Shown here: piece after piece, positions 47,033-59,416 of the stretch | Position numbering within the stretch: position 1 is the first letter of the stretch | Layout: every line of letters starts with the position of its first letter | NCBI RefSeq assembly: GCF_003265705.1 | Contig: NW_020312827.1 | Coordinates: 14,566,120-14,630,119 of the forward strand | Source: Callorhinus ursinus | Taxonomy: Eukaryota > Chordata > Mammalia > Carnivora > Otariidae | Reading direction: 5' to 3' | DNA: 64,000 bases | Notes under the pieces: generated by a model | The model's database searches: none | What the model saw: only the letters and a program-made list of their open reading frames with translations | What the model was told of the DNA's origin: nothing | Translations under genes and position numbers: made by a program

Positions 47033-47621
47033 TTCTACTGATGTGTAACAGGTTATCACAAGTGCAGAAGCTTCAAGCAACATCCATTTATTGTATCACA
47101 GTTCTCTAGGTCAGAGTCCAGGCGGGCTTGTCTGGGTGCTGTGCTCAGCATAGCATGGGGCTGAAATGAAGGTGTTGGCTGGGTTGGGCTCTGGATCTGG
47201 GGAAGAATCTGCTTCCAAACTCATTCAGATTTTGGCAAAAATCAGTTGCCACTGGTCATAGGACTGACTGAGATTCCTGTGTCCTTCCCAGTTGTCAGGT
47301 GGAGGTCATCCATGCTCAGCTTCTAGGAGATGTCTGAATTCCTTGGCATATGGCCCTTCCATATTTAAAGCCAACATGGAATTCTTCTGGTGTTTTGTAT
47401 CTCTCGGACTTCCCTTTGTTCCTCTGCCACCAGCCTGAGAAAGTGCCCTGCTTTTAAGGGCTCATATGATTTGATCAGGCTCACAGGAATAATTTCCCTC
47501 TCTTAAGGTCAACTGTGCCATATGATATATCATAGTCGTGGGAGTGATAGCTCACTATAGCAGAAGTCCTGGGGATTAGGGTGGGATATTTTCATGGGCC
47601 ATTTTAGAAATTCTGTCTCTT
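47033..47621 (-). mobile_element. MLT1/MST-type (ERVL-MaLR) solitary LTR, antisense
   Basis: Runs from tgtattagttttctactgat through cacagttctctaggtcagag, ggaagaatctgcttccaaac, gccaccagcctgagaaagtg and taaggtcaactgtgccatat to gggccattttagaaattctg. The order and ends fit a MaLR LTR in reverse. No internal gag/pol is adjacent. Confidence 0.75.
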
Positions 47622-48005
47622 CTAGTCATTGGCAGCCCAGGCCCTCTCAATGAGAGCAGGGTCAGCCCCACTAACCTTGCTAAATCATAGAGAGAAAATC
47701 AAAGTATACCTCTATGTAGCGGATGGTTTCAGATGGGATAAGAAGGGGGCTGAGGTGAAGGAGCTCAGTCCTTTCTGCTAAATCCGCCTGTAAGTCACTT
47801 GTCTGATTGAGCAGCCAGAGTGAGACTCTGGCTAAAGTCCTTCCACATGGAACATGAGGCCAGGAAAATGGACATTGCCCCAACACTGATTAACCATGGG
47901 TTTAAAGTTCAACACTTACTTATCTTGCATAACAAGAAGCCTGGAGGAAGGTTGTTTCAAGTTTGGTGTATCAGTTCCCCAGTGAGAAGTTCAGGATTGT
48001 GGTAC

Positions 48006-48785
48006 CAATTCTGATGTGTAGATTTTTTTCCCCCTACACCACCAAGCAATTCTTTGATGCCAGCTGGATGCTCTAGAGTTCAACTCAATTCTGACTCTAT
48101 CTACCTGGAGATAGCATCAGATACCATAAGTTAAGGGCTCAGTCCCAAGATGGCCCTTCGCTTCAGATGCCAGGCAGGAGTCCAGGTTGTTCCCTATGCT
48201 TCTGACCATATGGCTGTCGGTCACAGGTTCCCATGACCCCACTCCTTGGGTTCAATAAATCTGTTAGAATGGCTCACAGAACTCAGGAAACCAGTTTACT
48301 CACTAGATTACAAGTTTATTCTGAAGGATTGTAGAGGATATAAGTCAACAGCCAGTTGAGAACATGCGTGGGAGGTCCTGGATAAAGGAGCTTCTGTCCC
48401 TGTGGAAGTTGGGGCCTGGCACTGTAGTACATAGTTCCAGGTTCACCAACCTGGAAGCTCCTTGAATCCCCTCCTTTTGGGTTTTTATGGAGGCTTCATT
48501 ACATAGGTATGATTGATTCAATCATTGGCCATTGATGATTGATTCAACCTCTAGCCCTTCCCCACTCCTCAGAAATCAGGGGGTGGGATTGAAAGTTCCA
48601 AACTCTATTTCTGGTTGGTTCCCCTGGCACCCAGTCCCCATCCCTAGGTGATCCAAAAGTCATGTCACTGACGTAACAAAAAACACCTTTGTCACTCTCA
48701 TCACAGGAAATTCCAGGGGTTTTAGGATCGCTGTGCCAGGAATGGGAGGAAGACCAAATATTTGTTTCCTGTTATAAATCACAAC
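48006..48785 (-). mobile_element. Solitary endogenous retrovirus LTR, antisense (family unassigned)
   Basis: A block of about 780 bases matching a known type of mammalian LTR when read on the - strand. It has a TATA-like ccataaaaacccaaaagg (complement of 48472-48490), a downstream AATAAA signal near 48330, and an end resembling 'tggtgtcagaag' near the tRNA-binding-site side. Blocks such as caatcattggccattgatga and aggaaattccaggggtttta support it. No coding remnant adjoins it; the family name cannot be given with confidence. Confidence 0.65.
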
Positions 48786-49096
48786 TTCACACGAGTTTAC
48801 CCATGTTTTGTTCTCTCTGCTCTGCTGTCCTTGGCATGTTGGCTTTTCATCCTCAGGCTTGTTACCTCTTGGTTTGCAAGATGGCTGCCTCAGGACCAAT
48901 GTCATGCTTTCATTCGACCACATTTAAGGCAAGACAAAAGGTCTCCTTTTATGGGAGAAAAATCTGCCCCAGAAGTACCCTGCAGACTTCCCTCTGTCTC
49001 ACTGACCAGAACTGGATCATATGACCATTCCCACCTGCAAGGGAAGTTAAGAAAGTGAGTATCTGACAAAGAAGAGTGGGATCCATTGATTGAGAC

Positions 49097-49252
49097 CAGT
49101 GGTTCTCAAAGTGTGGTTCCCTGGACCATCAGCATCAGCATCCTCTGGGAACTTGTTAGAAATGAAAATTCTTAGCAAAGTTGGGGCCCAGCAATCTGTG
49201 TCCACCAACCTTTCTAGGTGATTCTGATGCCTACTAAAGTTTCAGAACCCTT
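49097..49252 (+). mobile_element. MER5A (hAT-Charlie non-autonomous DNA transposon)
   Basis: Starts cagtggttctcaaagtgtgg, then accatcagcatcagcatcct, gaacttgttagaaatgaaaa, ggcccagcaatctgtgtcca and gtgattctgatgcctactaa, ending tttcagaaccc. Terminal inverted repeats and order match MER5A. Confidence 0.92.
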
Positions 49253-49824
49253 GGCACAGAGGCATCATGCTTCATCTCCTGGGACTGACTGCCTTGCTGT
49301 GATGAACAAAGTGAGAATTCTGGTAGCGAAGAAGAAGTTGGGATAAGCAAATGACAGCATCTGGCTCAGGTGTCAGTCAACCATTAACCACATCGACCAC
49401 TCATAGGGAAGCTATCTTCCCTCCTTGTCATAAATCAGATGGTCTTTGGGATCCTCAAATCAGTCAGGGAAGACTAACTTATGCTGGGGTATCAAAGAAT
49501 CTTAGCTTTCTCTTACCCTTGCTAGAGCTGCTGTAGCTCTGGGAACCCTCCAGGCTTAGGAAGAGAGCTGGGCATTGCACCCTGGCCCTTGGGAGCTTTG
49601 GCCTTTTGACCCATTGGGTCCAAGCAGTCACTCAGCTCCACCCAACCACAAAGGAGCCTGTAATGCATTGTTTGATCTTCAGGAAGTGATTTCCAGGATG
49701 GGAAAATGCATGAGTACTAGTAATGTCTGGGATTATCTGTGGACCCCTCTCTAGGGTGATAAGCATCCTTAAGATTTAGATGCAGTTGGTCTGTGGGTCA
49801 CTCTTTGGGGAACACTACTCTGTG

Positions 49825-49935
49825 AGGCTCATTTCACATCTGGGAAATGGAGCCCATAATTTGTTAAGTGATGTGCCTAGAGCCACATAGTGAGTTGGGG
49901 GTATAGCCTGGGCTTGAACTAGTAATCTTGCCTTA
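49825..49935 (-). repeat. MIR fragment, antisense
   Basis: tcatttcacatctgggaaat, ttgttaagtgatgtgcctag, agccacatagtgagttgg and ctgggcttgaact follow MIR in reverse. Confidence 0.65.
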
Positions 49936-50981
49936 ACTTCTTCCAGGTGGGCCAAAAATATTTACTGTCAAATATAGTCATCCATGTTATGAAACCAATG
50001 TAGAGTGTAAGATTTTTGAACATGTCATGCTAATTCATGGAGATGATTTTTAAGTATTTATATAATATAAAGTAAAAATAATTCTTCCTGGGTTTCCAAA
50101 GGGAAATCTGGGCAATTAGCAAGGAAGGATAATTATTTGGGATTAAATAAGGCTGACCTTGAGTTCTGAAGCAGATTTTGGAATCGGGAAGCTTCTCTCT
50201 CCCCTGCTGTGAGCTGGCTCTTTTGCTGGGCCAGGCCGACTGTCACCTGATAGGATGCTGTAGGAAAACTGGTCAGATTTTGGACTGGATCCCATTTTCT
50301 TGCTCTGAGCTGGACTTTGGCCTCTGGTGGGAAGCGGCTGCCTCTTTTTATCTGGCTGAACAGCAGGCTTTTTGATATTACCTTTAAAACCAAGAGACAC
50401 TCTTTTTCTTCTTTGGCTTTTCCCCCAAGGATATAGCAGAAATGTTTATTTGCCTTTGGAGCCAAAGGAGCCTCGGTGTAGCTGACAAATAATAACACAT
50501 TACCCTAGGCTTATCAGCACCATGATTGCTTGGGGACTTTAGAGGCTGTGAGATGCTTAAGACAGGGTGATGACAGTCTCAATCTGCTAATGATGCTCAA
50601 TTAGTGGGCTAATCAATCACTTTGGATTGCAGGCAGGGGCTGGTGGTGGAAGCCAAGGACTGCTGGGGGCCTCTGCCATGTGCCTGGCATGAGTCAGGGA
50701 AAGACTTTGAAGGGCACACATGGCAAGAGCCTTCTGTTACTCACAAGTGGTCTTTGAGATAGCCCCCAATAGCAATGGGGTTAACTTAAAAGAATTATTA
50801 TTTCAAGAAGATGAAATCTCTGGTTTTGGAAATTGGGTGTTCTTTCAGCTCTGTGAGTTCAACTACAATTTCCAATTCTATTAGTAGTGGAAATATCACT
50901 GGGTGTTAGTGATGCACACCAGCCTAAAGAGGCGGGGGGAGGGTGTGTGGTTGGAGGGCGAGGTGGTGGGCTGAGAGTGCC

Positions 50982-50984
<3 letters not shown>

Positions 50985-51028
<44 letters not shown>
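50985..51028 (+). repeat. (GT)n microsatellite, 22 units
   Basis: An uninterrupted GT run followed by acacatatgtgtacgcgcc. Confidence 0.98.
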
Positions 51029-51030
<2 letters not shown>

Positions 51031-51395
51031 ACATATGTGTACGCGCCTGTTTGCCTCTGTATCACACTTAAACTAGTGCGTACTGTATTAAAAATTCCTG
51101 ACAGCTAACTCAGTAGAATTTATGTTACATGGATAATGTGGGTTTATTTTGATCAGAGAGAAGATCCTGGTTTTAATGTGAACAGTTGCTTTTTTACTTT
51201 CCCTCAGGGATTGGAAGGAGTTGGGAAGTAATTGTTTTAAAAACAATTTCAAAGAAGGTAAATATTTTTAAAGCTTTATCAAACAGGCCTCTTCTAAATT
51301 AAAGATACTGTCTGGCTTTAATGATAGGCACAGATGTGAACTTGAGACATAGTCCGTAAATGACATTCACAAACCAGACTGCACAACATCTGTTT

Positions 51396-51591
51396 TGTTT
51401 TTTTTAAGATTTTATTTATTTCTTAGAGAGAGAGAGCATGAGTGGGAGGAGGGGCAGAAGGAGAGGAACAAGCAGACTCCCCGCTGAGCAGGGACCCCCC
51501 CCCCCCCATGCGGGACTAGATCCCAGGACCATGGGATCATGACCTGAGCTGAAGGCAGCCGCTTAACAGACTGAGACACCGGGTGCCCGAA
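51396..51591 (-). mobile_element. CanSINE, antisense
   Basis: aagattttatttatttctta, a C-run of about 13, gatcccaggaccatgggatc and gagacaccgggtgcccg. Target-site duplication tgcacaacatctgtt at 51380-51394 and 51592-51606. Confidence 0.93.
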
Positions 51592-51664
51592 TGCACAACA
51601 TCTGTTAATGACAGCCTGTGACAAAGTCTGTCCATGAATGGCTTCCTCTTTTCTCTCTTCCTGT

Positions 51665-51868
51665 AATGCAGGATTGGCATTATTGACATTTGGGTCTGGA
51701 TTTTTGTCATGGGCCCTGCCCTGTGCATTGCAGGATGTTTGGCAGCATCTCTGGCCTCCACTCACTAGATGCCGGGATCACCAGTGCCCCCAGTTATGAC
51801 AGCCAAGAACATCTCCAGACATGAGTAAATGTCCCCTCGGGGCAGAATCGCCCCGGGTAAGCCACAGC
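51665..51868 (-). mobile_element. MER20, antisense
   Basis: gcattattgacatttgggtc, gccctgtgcattgcaggatg, ggcagcatctctggcctcca, agaacatctccagacatgag and atgtcccctcggggcagaat match reversed MER20 blocks. Confidence 0.85.
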
Positions 51869-52644
51869 TCTGCTGAAATGTAAGGAGTCATTTGCCCCAC
51901 AGGTCCCAAGGTGCATGCCCTGCTCCCCTGGCTGAATCTTCCACTCCAATTTCAGTGACCCTACCAATGGTCTTAACTGCTTCTTCAGCACTGGTGCCAG
52001 TCCTGCCCAGAGCTCTCCTCTCTCACATGGGTCCTTAAAGGGGGCTTTAGAAATTTTATGCTCTGTGAATAAGATCGTTTGTCACCAATGAGGGAAAATG
52101 CCTGGGGGCCTGACCCTGATGATATACATAAAGATAGATTGTTCTGGCTGGTATTTTTTAGCAGGCAAACCATCTCAGCACTGACGTTAGCTGACCCCGT
52201 AGGCACTAATCGAATGTATGATTCTTCCTCTTTTTCAGCTCATCTTTGGTAGCTAGCTGGTGTCTGTTTGGTCTTTCCTGTGGTCATCTGAGATCTCTGT
52301 AGGCTTTAATGGCTTTTAAAATGCATTTTCACTCCTTTCTATAAACATTAAAGCTCTCAAACTCTGCCTAAAATAGAACTACATAAAATACTGCCCACAT
52401 AGTGTTTAACATTTAAACATTTTTAAGGTAGCTTTAACAAATTCTCTCTCTCTCTGGCAAGCTTTGATTGCAGGTAACTTCTGGGAATCTGCCTGTTACT
52501 TAGGGGTGGCAAATCACTCGTAAACTTCCATGCTTAGGGAACTTTGTAGGGAGCCTCGGATTTGTCGTTTGTCCAGTAGGATTTGGTTGAGGTCAGACTG
52601 AGTATTATGGCACCTCAGTATCGAAGTCTAGAGATGAGTTGCTA

Positions 52645-52830
52645 GTCTGCTTTGAGAGTTTACTGTATGCCACACCCTGGGTTGTGGGCTTTACCCAGAG
52701 TAAGTTGCACCATGGCCTTCCCAGAGAGACCATTATCATCTTCTTATCTTATGAGATTGGAATGCTTAGACGGCTCTGTGACCTGCCCAAGGTCACCCAG
52801 CCCCTAAATGACAGAGCAAGGATTCCAAAG
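52645..52830 (-). repeat. MIR fragment, antisense
   Basis: gtttactgtatgccacaccc, ttatcatcttcttatcttat, gctctgtgacctgcccaagg and tcacccagcccctaaatgac follow MIR in reverse. Confidence 0.7.
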
Positions 52831-53824
52831 CAGGTGACCGTGCCCCAGTGTGCATGCATAGACTTAGTCTTTCCATTATCCTTCCTTCCTTTTTTCTCTT
52901 GTAGGGTAGGGTTGGCATCTGATGGCTCAGAAGAGTCTCCATGAGAGATTTAGGAAGACCTGGGGACAGATAAAGATAGCTAGTTGAGGAAAAGTTAATA
53001 TTGGCTCTGTCTTTCTCTGCTTTCCAAGGGTTTTAGTTTTCTGGTTTCATATGATCTGTTGATACTTTGAATTGGACAATAGTCTCTGATTCTTCTCTGG
53101 GCACCTGCGCTATCTCCCTAATATTGGTTCATTATTAGCAAACATCTCTTTCATGGTGTTCCCTTCTCTTGGAGATTCATCTAGGATTTAAATGTCCCCT
53201 TGCTCATGTCTGCTATGTGACTAATGCAAATATGGGCTCATAAAAGAGGGGCTTATGCTGTCCCAATGGCTGTCTCATCCTGGGCCACCTGCAAGAGAGA
53301 GGTTGCCAGGCAGATGATATTCTCTACTCTCTGTTCTTGCAGCTCATCACCCCACTTCATACAACTCACTCAGTGTGGATAATAAGAGGAACACATAGCT
53401 TGAAGCCTAGCCTCTTGGTGATCTGAGCCAGCTGGTCTTGCCCTCAAAAGCATTCTCCTTTTCCTGGATTCATTAGATTGTCTCAATGCTCTGCCTCAAT
53501 GGTTTTGAGAATCTGGAGTTTGAGGGAACCAATACCAAGACCTTAATTCCCAGTGGGGATTTAACTCAGCCCTAAACTCAAGAAATGTTGTGGAAAAAGC
53601 TCTTCTTCAATGGTCATCCAGTAGAGGAAAGTCTGTGGAAGATTTTTATGGATATTCATTATCTGTTAGGACTTGGCCACTGAACACATGATCACTTTCT
53701 AGAATTTCAGGGGTTTTATTAAGACATTTTATATCTTTGTATGTTGGGGCCACCACAAGTCCAGCGATGCTTTGGATCTACCACATGGTAACCAGGTAAC
53801 CTGTTTCTAAAACTTCCAGGTACT

Positions 53825-54008
53825 GGGTGCCTGGGTGGCTCAGTTCGTTAAGTGTCTCCCTTCGGCTCAGGTTGTGATCCCAGGGTCCTGGGATTGAATC
53901 CTGCATCGGGCTCTCTGCTTATTGGGGAGTCTGCTTCTCCCTCTATACCCCCCCCGCTTGTGATTTCTCTCTCTCTCTCAGATAAATAAATGAAATATTA
54001 AAAAAAAG
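53825..54008 (+). mobile_element. CanSINE, sense
   Basis: gggtgcctgggtggctcagt, ggctcaggttgtgatcccag, a CT-rich segment with a C-run, and tail gataaataaatgaaatatta. Target-site duplications aaaacttccaggtact (53809-53824) and aaaacttctgggtact (54009-54024). Confidence 0.95.
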
Positions 54009-55311
54009 AAAACTTCTGGGTACTTTTGAGTTAATGAATTTAATGCAAGAATTTTATTAGGACTCACATTTTTATTAGTATCATAAAACCAGCTTAACAG
54101 GTGGATGATGATTTCCCATGTTCACCCTTCATCACCAATTTTCACAGGCTAGTTTGGTCATGCTGGAAGGTACTGATTTAATAGAGTAATATTCCTTTGC
54201 TTTTTTATAGAACTCTTTTCTCTTTTTTGGTTACACATGTCAATGTAAAAAAAAAAAACCTTTTTCTTTTTTACACATTTAGCCTCATGCTACCTCTGTG
54301 AGTCAAGCAAGTAATAACCCACTCCAGTGTAGCTTACAACAAATTAAAATTGAGAAACGCCCTTGTTGAGCTGAGTCTGCCCATCATGGTGCTGGGTATA
54401 TGATCAGCATGTTTATACCAGGGCAGCAATGAACATGATTTCTAAGCAACTATATATGTCAGTAGTCATGGATAAATTTCTCATTGCTTGAGGAAAGGGA
54501 AATTGTTTAGAAGACATCCTCATTGAGAGGCATGCCACTGTTTTGAACACCAGTCCCAAAGAGGCAGCTCCCTTCGGAAGTGACTGCACGAGGGGCATGG
54601 TGATACAGCTGAACAGGCTCTGAGAACTCTGGGTAAGGCAGGGCTGCCCGAATTAAATCTAGCCTAGGACATGTGCATTCCTGTTAGAGGAAATACACTT
54701 TGTCTGTCTGGGGGAAAATGTTTCGCTTTTTATTTTCTGCAAAGAGCTGCATTTGTGCATCATAGCATTTTTCACTTAATGGTTTTGCACCGAGTCTTGG
54801 GAGTTCACAGCTGAGCTTTAGTCTCTTGTTAGCATAGAGCTGTGGTTCTCGCCCTGTGGGTGGTGGGTTCCCAGGGGCCTGGGGTGCTATTTTAAAGGAT
54901 CAGAGAATTACTTTTTGTACTTCAAACATTGCTGGTAGATAGAATAAATAGTATGTCTCCTTCACATATATACTACCCTTTTTTGAATGTATGTGGAAGG
55001 ATCATCATTAAGAATTCAATCGGTGGGTACAAAACATTCTATTGTGTGTATATTGAGGAATTTCTTTTTAATGTTTAAAAGGGATTCTTATCCTCAAAAA
55101 AGTTGAGTACAAAGAGACTGAGCAACACTGGCTTTTCAAATCAGCACTGTTTCCATGTCGTTCTGGGTTCTCTTTTTTTTTTTTTCCACGGAATTAACAT
55201 TTTTGTCCCGGCCATAGTCACTGTTTCAAAGAGGTTCTCTTCTCATTTAAGGTAACCCCAGGAGTTAGCGGGATACTTTAGAGCCTTGCTTCAATGTTTT
55301 CCCTTATGCCT

Positions 55312-55998
55312 ATTTTTTTTTTTTTTTTTTACTGTGGGAAATTTACCATTTTCACCATTTAAAAATGTACGGTTCAGTGGCACTAATTACATTTGCATTG
55401 TTGTGCAAACATCACCACCACATCCACCTCCAGAACTTTTTCATCCTCCCAGATACTCATCCAACACTAACTCCTCATTCTCCCCTCCCCCAGCCCCTTG
55501 GCAACGGCTATTCTATTTTCTATCTTTGGGAATTTGACCCCTCTGGAGACCTCATATAGTGGAATCATGCAGGACTGGTCCTTTTGTGACTGCTTTGTTT
55601 CATTAGCATCGCATCTTTAAGGATTCATGCATATTGTAGCAACAGCCACCATTTCCTTCCTTCTTAAGGCTCAGTGATATTGCACTGCGTGCACATACTA
55701 CATTTTCGTTTATCCATTCATCTGTTGATGGACGCTTGGGTTGCTTCACCTTTTGGCTGTTGGGAATAATGCGGCTATGAACGCAGGCGTGCAAATGTCT
55801 GTCTGAGCCCCTGTGTTCAGTTCCTTTGAGCCATACCTAGAAATGGAATTGCTGGGTCATGTGGTAATTCTATGTTTAATAGTTCGAGGACCTGCCAGAC
55901 TGTTTTCCACAATGCTGCACAGTTTTACATTCTCACTAGCAATGCACACGGGTTCCAATTTCTCTACATCCTTGACAGCACTTGTTTTCTGCTTTTTT
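55312..55998 (-). mobile_element. 5'-truncated old LINE-1 (L1M type), antisense
   Basis: Poly-T, then 3' UTR sequence (aaaaatgtacggttcagtgg, caccaccacatccacctcca), then the end of ORF2 in reverse (ccattcatctgttgatggac, aatggaattgctgggtcatg, tctctacatccttgacagca). Coding frames are broken. Truncated near 55998; no clear duplication found. Confidence 0.88.
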
Positions 55999-56574
55999 TC
56001 TTTTCCTTCCACTTTCAAATGCCGCAGAGACGGCATTTGGTAAATTGCTAGCTGATTGCTCCTTACGTCCTGGCTGCCCCAACAGCTGCCATCCCATCAC
56101 ACTGGAGGCAAAACGATGAGGCTGGGCCTTGTGCCTCGTCTCCCTCTTGCACCTGCCCCTTCCAGACCCCCACCCTCAGCTCCATCTGTGTCCCCATGCT
56201 TGTCCCCGTCATGCTCCCTCAGCTCCGACCCTGCAGCAGAGCTGCTGGTGGGGGGGGGGGGGCTCAGCACCAAGCCAATGGGGGTCTCTGCATGTTGGTG
56301 ACGTCCGGTGTCCACCTGGCCTTGCCGCTGCTCTGACACTCTTTTATCCGCCTCGTAACGTTTCATTCTCCAGCTTCCCATCGTGCTGCTCCTTCCTACC
56401 TCTCCCCAGGTCACTTTAAGAAGCCATTATCAAATAATGCCTTCTGTGTTCTCAACACTGGGGTATGTGACGGTGAGCAGGTGACACTCCTGCCCCAGGA
56501 AGAAACGGGCATAGATAAAGACCGATGTCCATGATGAGACCGGAGCTGGGGTAGGCTGCCTCTGAAGCCGCATG

Positions 56575-58260
56575 CCTCAGTGCCTAAGCCCTGATCCACC
56601 ACTTACCAGCCATGTGCCTTGGGCTATGCCCCTTTTTCTTTTTAAAAATGATTTTATTTTTAGTTTTTAATTTAAAATTTTAAAAATTAAGCTTTTAATT
56701 TAAATTCCAGTATAGTTAACATACAGTATTATATTAGTGTCAAGTGTTCAATATAGGGATTCGGCACTTCCTTACAACACCTGGTGCTCATCACGACAAG
56801 TGCCCTCCTTAACCCCCATCCCCTGTTTCACCCATCCCCCACCCTCCTCCCTTCTGGGAACCATCAGTTTGTTCTCTAGAGTTAAGAGTCTGATTCTTGG
56901 ATTGTCTCTGTCTCTATTTTTTTCCTTTGCTCATTTGCTTTGTTTCTTAAATTCCACATATGAATAAAATCACATGATATTTGTTTTTCTCTGACTGACT
57001 TATTTCGCTTTGCATTGTACTTTGTAGCTCCATCCATGTTGTTGCAAATGGCAAGATTTCATTCCCTTTTATGGCTGAATAGTATTCCATTGTGTATATG
57101 TGTGTGTATACCCCATCTTCTTTATCCATTCATCTATCGATGGACACTTGGGCTGCTTCTATAATTTCGCTCTTGCAAATAATGCTGCTATAAACATAGG
57201 GGTGCATGTATCACTGTGAATTAGAGTTTTTGTATTTTTGGGGTAAATACCCAGTAATGTGATTACTTGCTCATAGGGTAGTACTATTTTTTAATTTTTT
57301 AAGGACCCTCCATACTGTTTTCCACAGTGGTTATACCAGTTTGCATTCCAAGCAATAGCGCATGAGAAGGGCTTCTACTTCTCCACATCCTCGCCAACAT
57401 CTACTGTTTCTTGTGTTGTTGATTTTAGCCATTCGGACAGGTGGGAGGTGATATCTGTGGTTTTGATTTGTATTGCTCTGAAGATGCCCAAAAGATGTTG
57501 AACATCTTTTCATGTGTCTGTTGGCCACCTGGATGTCTTCTTTGGAGAAATGTCTGTTCATGTCTCCTGCCCATTTTTAAATTAGATTATTTCTTTTTGG
57601 GGTGTTGAGTTTTATAAGTTCTTTATATATTTTGGATACCAACCCTTTATCAGATATGACATTTGCAAATATCTTCTCCAATTAAGCAGGTTGCTTTTCA
57701 GGTTTCTTTTGCCTTTCAGTTTTGTTGATTGTTTATCTTCACTCTGCAGAAGCTTTTTATTTTGATAAAGGCCCAATAGTTTAATTTTGCTTTTATTTCT
57801 TGTGCCTCAGGAGACCTGTCTAGAAAAATATTGCTATGGCCGATGTCAGAGAAATTACTGTCTGTTCTCTCTTCTACAATTTTTATGGTTTCAGGTCTCA
57901 CATTTAGGTCCTTAATCCATTTTGAATTTATTTTTATGTATGGTGTAAGAAAGTGGTCCAGCGGGATCATTCTTTTGCAGGTAGCTGTCCAGTTTTCTCA
58001 ACACCATTTGTTGAATAGTCTGTCTTTTTCCCATTGGATATTCTTGCCTCCTTTGTTGAAGATTAATTGACCATATAAATGTGGGTTTTTTCCTGAGTCT
58101 TTTATTCTGTTCCATTGATCTATGTGTCTATTTCTGTGCCCATTTCTTTATTTGAAAAATGAGGTAAAAATAGTAGCTCCTTCTTTTGGTACTTAGTTGA
58201 TGCCTGAGAGTCTGCCTGATTGTAGTCGGCACTCAGTAAAGGCTGTTACTGTTAGGACAA
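56575..58260 (+). repeat. MIR split by the LINE-1 insertion
   Basis: The left part at 56575-56641 (tgatccaccacttaccagcc, atgtgccttgggctatgccc) continues at 58139-58260 (ctttatttgaaaaatgaggt, aaaaatagtagctccttctt, gtcggcactcagtaaaggct). In between lies LINE-1 56642-58137. Confidence 0.75.
56642..58137 (-). mobile_element. 5'-truncated carnivore LINE-1, about 1.5 kb, antisense, inside a MIR
   Basis: It begins on the + strand with an AT-rich tail and 3' UTR (agtatagttaacatacagta), then the C-terminal part of ORF2 in reverse. The - strand translation shows NEILPFATTWMELQ and YTMEYYSAIKGNEI (56947-57129), [20 protein letters not shown] (57331-57561) and [20 protein letters not shown] (57716-57970), all typical LINE-1 ORF2 C-terminal sequence, in separate frames. 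The endonuclease and reverse-transcriptase domains are absent, so it cannot move itself. MIR sequence flanks both ends. Confidence 0.93.
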
Positions 58261-58379
58261 GTGTGCCATTAGCGATGGGAGCCCAGAGGAGGGACTTGCA
58301 AATTCTAGCTTGTATATTTGAAATCACACACATCTTCAGTGCTGCACCTGTCTTACGTTGCATAATAATGGGTGGTTCT

Positions 58380-58500
58380 TTTTAAGTAAAGCATAAGGGC
58401 CTTGAATATAGAACTTCTATGTCTTTTCTTTTCCTGTACCCTTGCCATACCTGCTCAGTGCTGAGCACTTTGGAGGCATAAATACTTTAATAAATACTTA
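58380..58500 (+). repeat. L2 LINE 3'-end fragment
   Basis: taagggccttgaatatagaa, catacctgctcagtgctgag and ctttaataaatacttattgt follow the L2 3' end. Confidence 0.5.
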
Positions 58501-59256
58501 TTGTGAATTGATTGGAGAAGAAGGGGAGATGAACCAGATTCCTTTCCATGCACCCAGGGTGGGCAGGTTGCGCCTCACCCCTACCCCTGCAAACCTGAAT
58601 GAAGAAGAGACTCTTGTTGATGCTGCCCTTAGTCCTACCCTTCTTGGGAGTGGCCTTAGGAGTGCATGGGCTGGAGGAGTTCAGGAAGCAGCAGTAACAG
58701 AGGGAATCTGATGGGCAGGAGGGCTTGGGTCTGGGACAAAGCTCATTGTCAGTCATTGTCCTACAAAGAAAAGATGCCTTGGCCATGATTCAGAGAAAGA
58801 AGAATATAGAAGATCTGAGCGTGCCCCTGCTGTTCTGTCTGAGTGAGGGGGGAGGTTGTGCTCTGCATCACTGGTTGCACTTAATGCAAATGTATATGCA
58901 GAGGTATCCGTGATGTCCCATCACGCATATAGATTCTAGTAAAAGGAAAAGTCAAAGAATGAAAAAGAATTTATTTTAGCTACGTGCTCATTGCCTCTCA
59001 GCTTGTGTGTGCTCTCACTAGATCTTGAAACACAAGGGCCAGTTCATATTTTTATAAAGCATCAAATGTTCCCAGACTTTCTTCCCAAAATACATCTGAC
59101 CCCCAAATATTAAAAGGGACCCCTGCAAGATGGGTTTTGCTGCACTCACACCCTGTCTCTCATGTTCAGATCTTATGTGCTTACCGCTGTGGCTCCACTT
59201 AGATGGAGCAAGGTCCCCTCCGTTAGTTGTTCCCATTCCTTGGCAGAAGTGAACTA

Positions 59257-59416
59257 TTTTATTTTATTTTGTTTTGTTTTATTTATTTATTTTTTAAGAA
59301 GGCTCCATGCCCAGCATGGAGCCCAATGCGCGGCTTGAACTCACAACACTGAGATCAAGACCTGAGCTGAGATCACGAGTCGGACGCTTAACTGACTGAG
59401 CCTCCCAGGTGCTCCC
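59257..59416 (-). mobile_element. CanSINE, antisense, older subfamily
   Basis: An (attttatttt)-type tail, aaggctccatgcccagcatg, gcttgaactcacaacactga, gatcacgagtcggacgctta and gagcctcccaggtgctcc. The 'catgcccagcatggagccc' form marks an old carnivore-wide subfamily. Short target-site duplication gcagaagtgaa at 59243 and 59418. Confidence 0.88.

Noticed and set aside
47033..48785. Possible endogenous retrovirus provirus between the two LTR-like blocks
   Set aside because: The blocks at 47033-47621 and 48006-48785 belong to different LTR types, and the sequence between them shows no gag, pol or env remnants; they are separate solitary LTRs.
57490..57511. Palindrome aaaagatgttgaacatcttt in LINE-1
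   Set aside because: It is part of the normal LINE-1 ORF2 sequence, not an independent structure.
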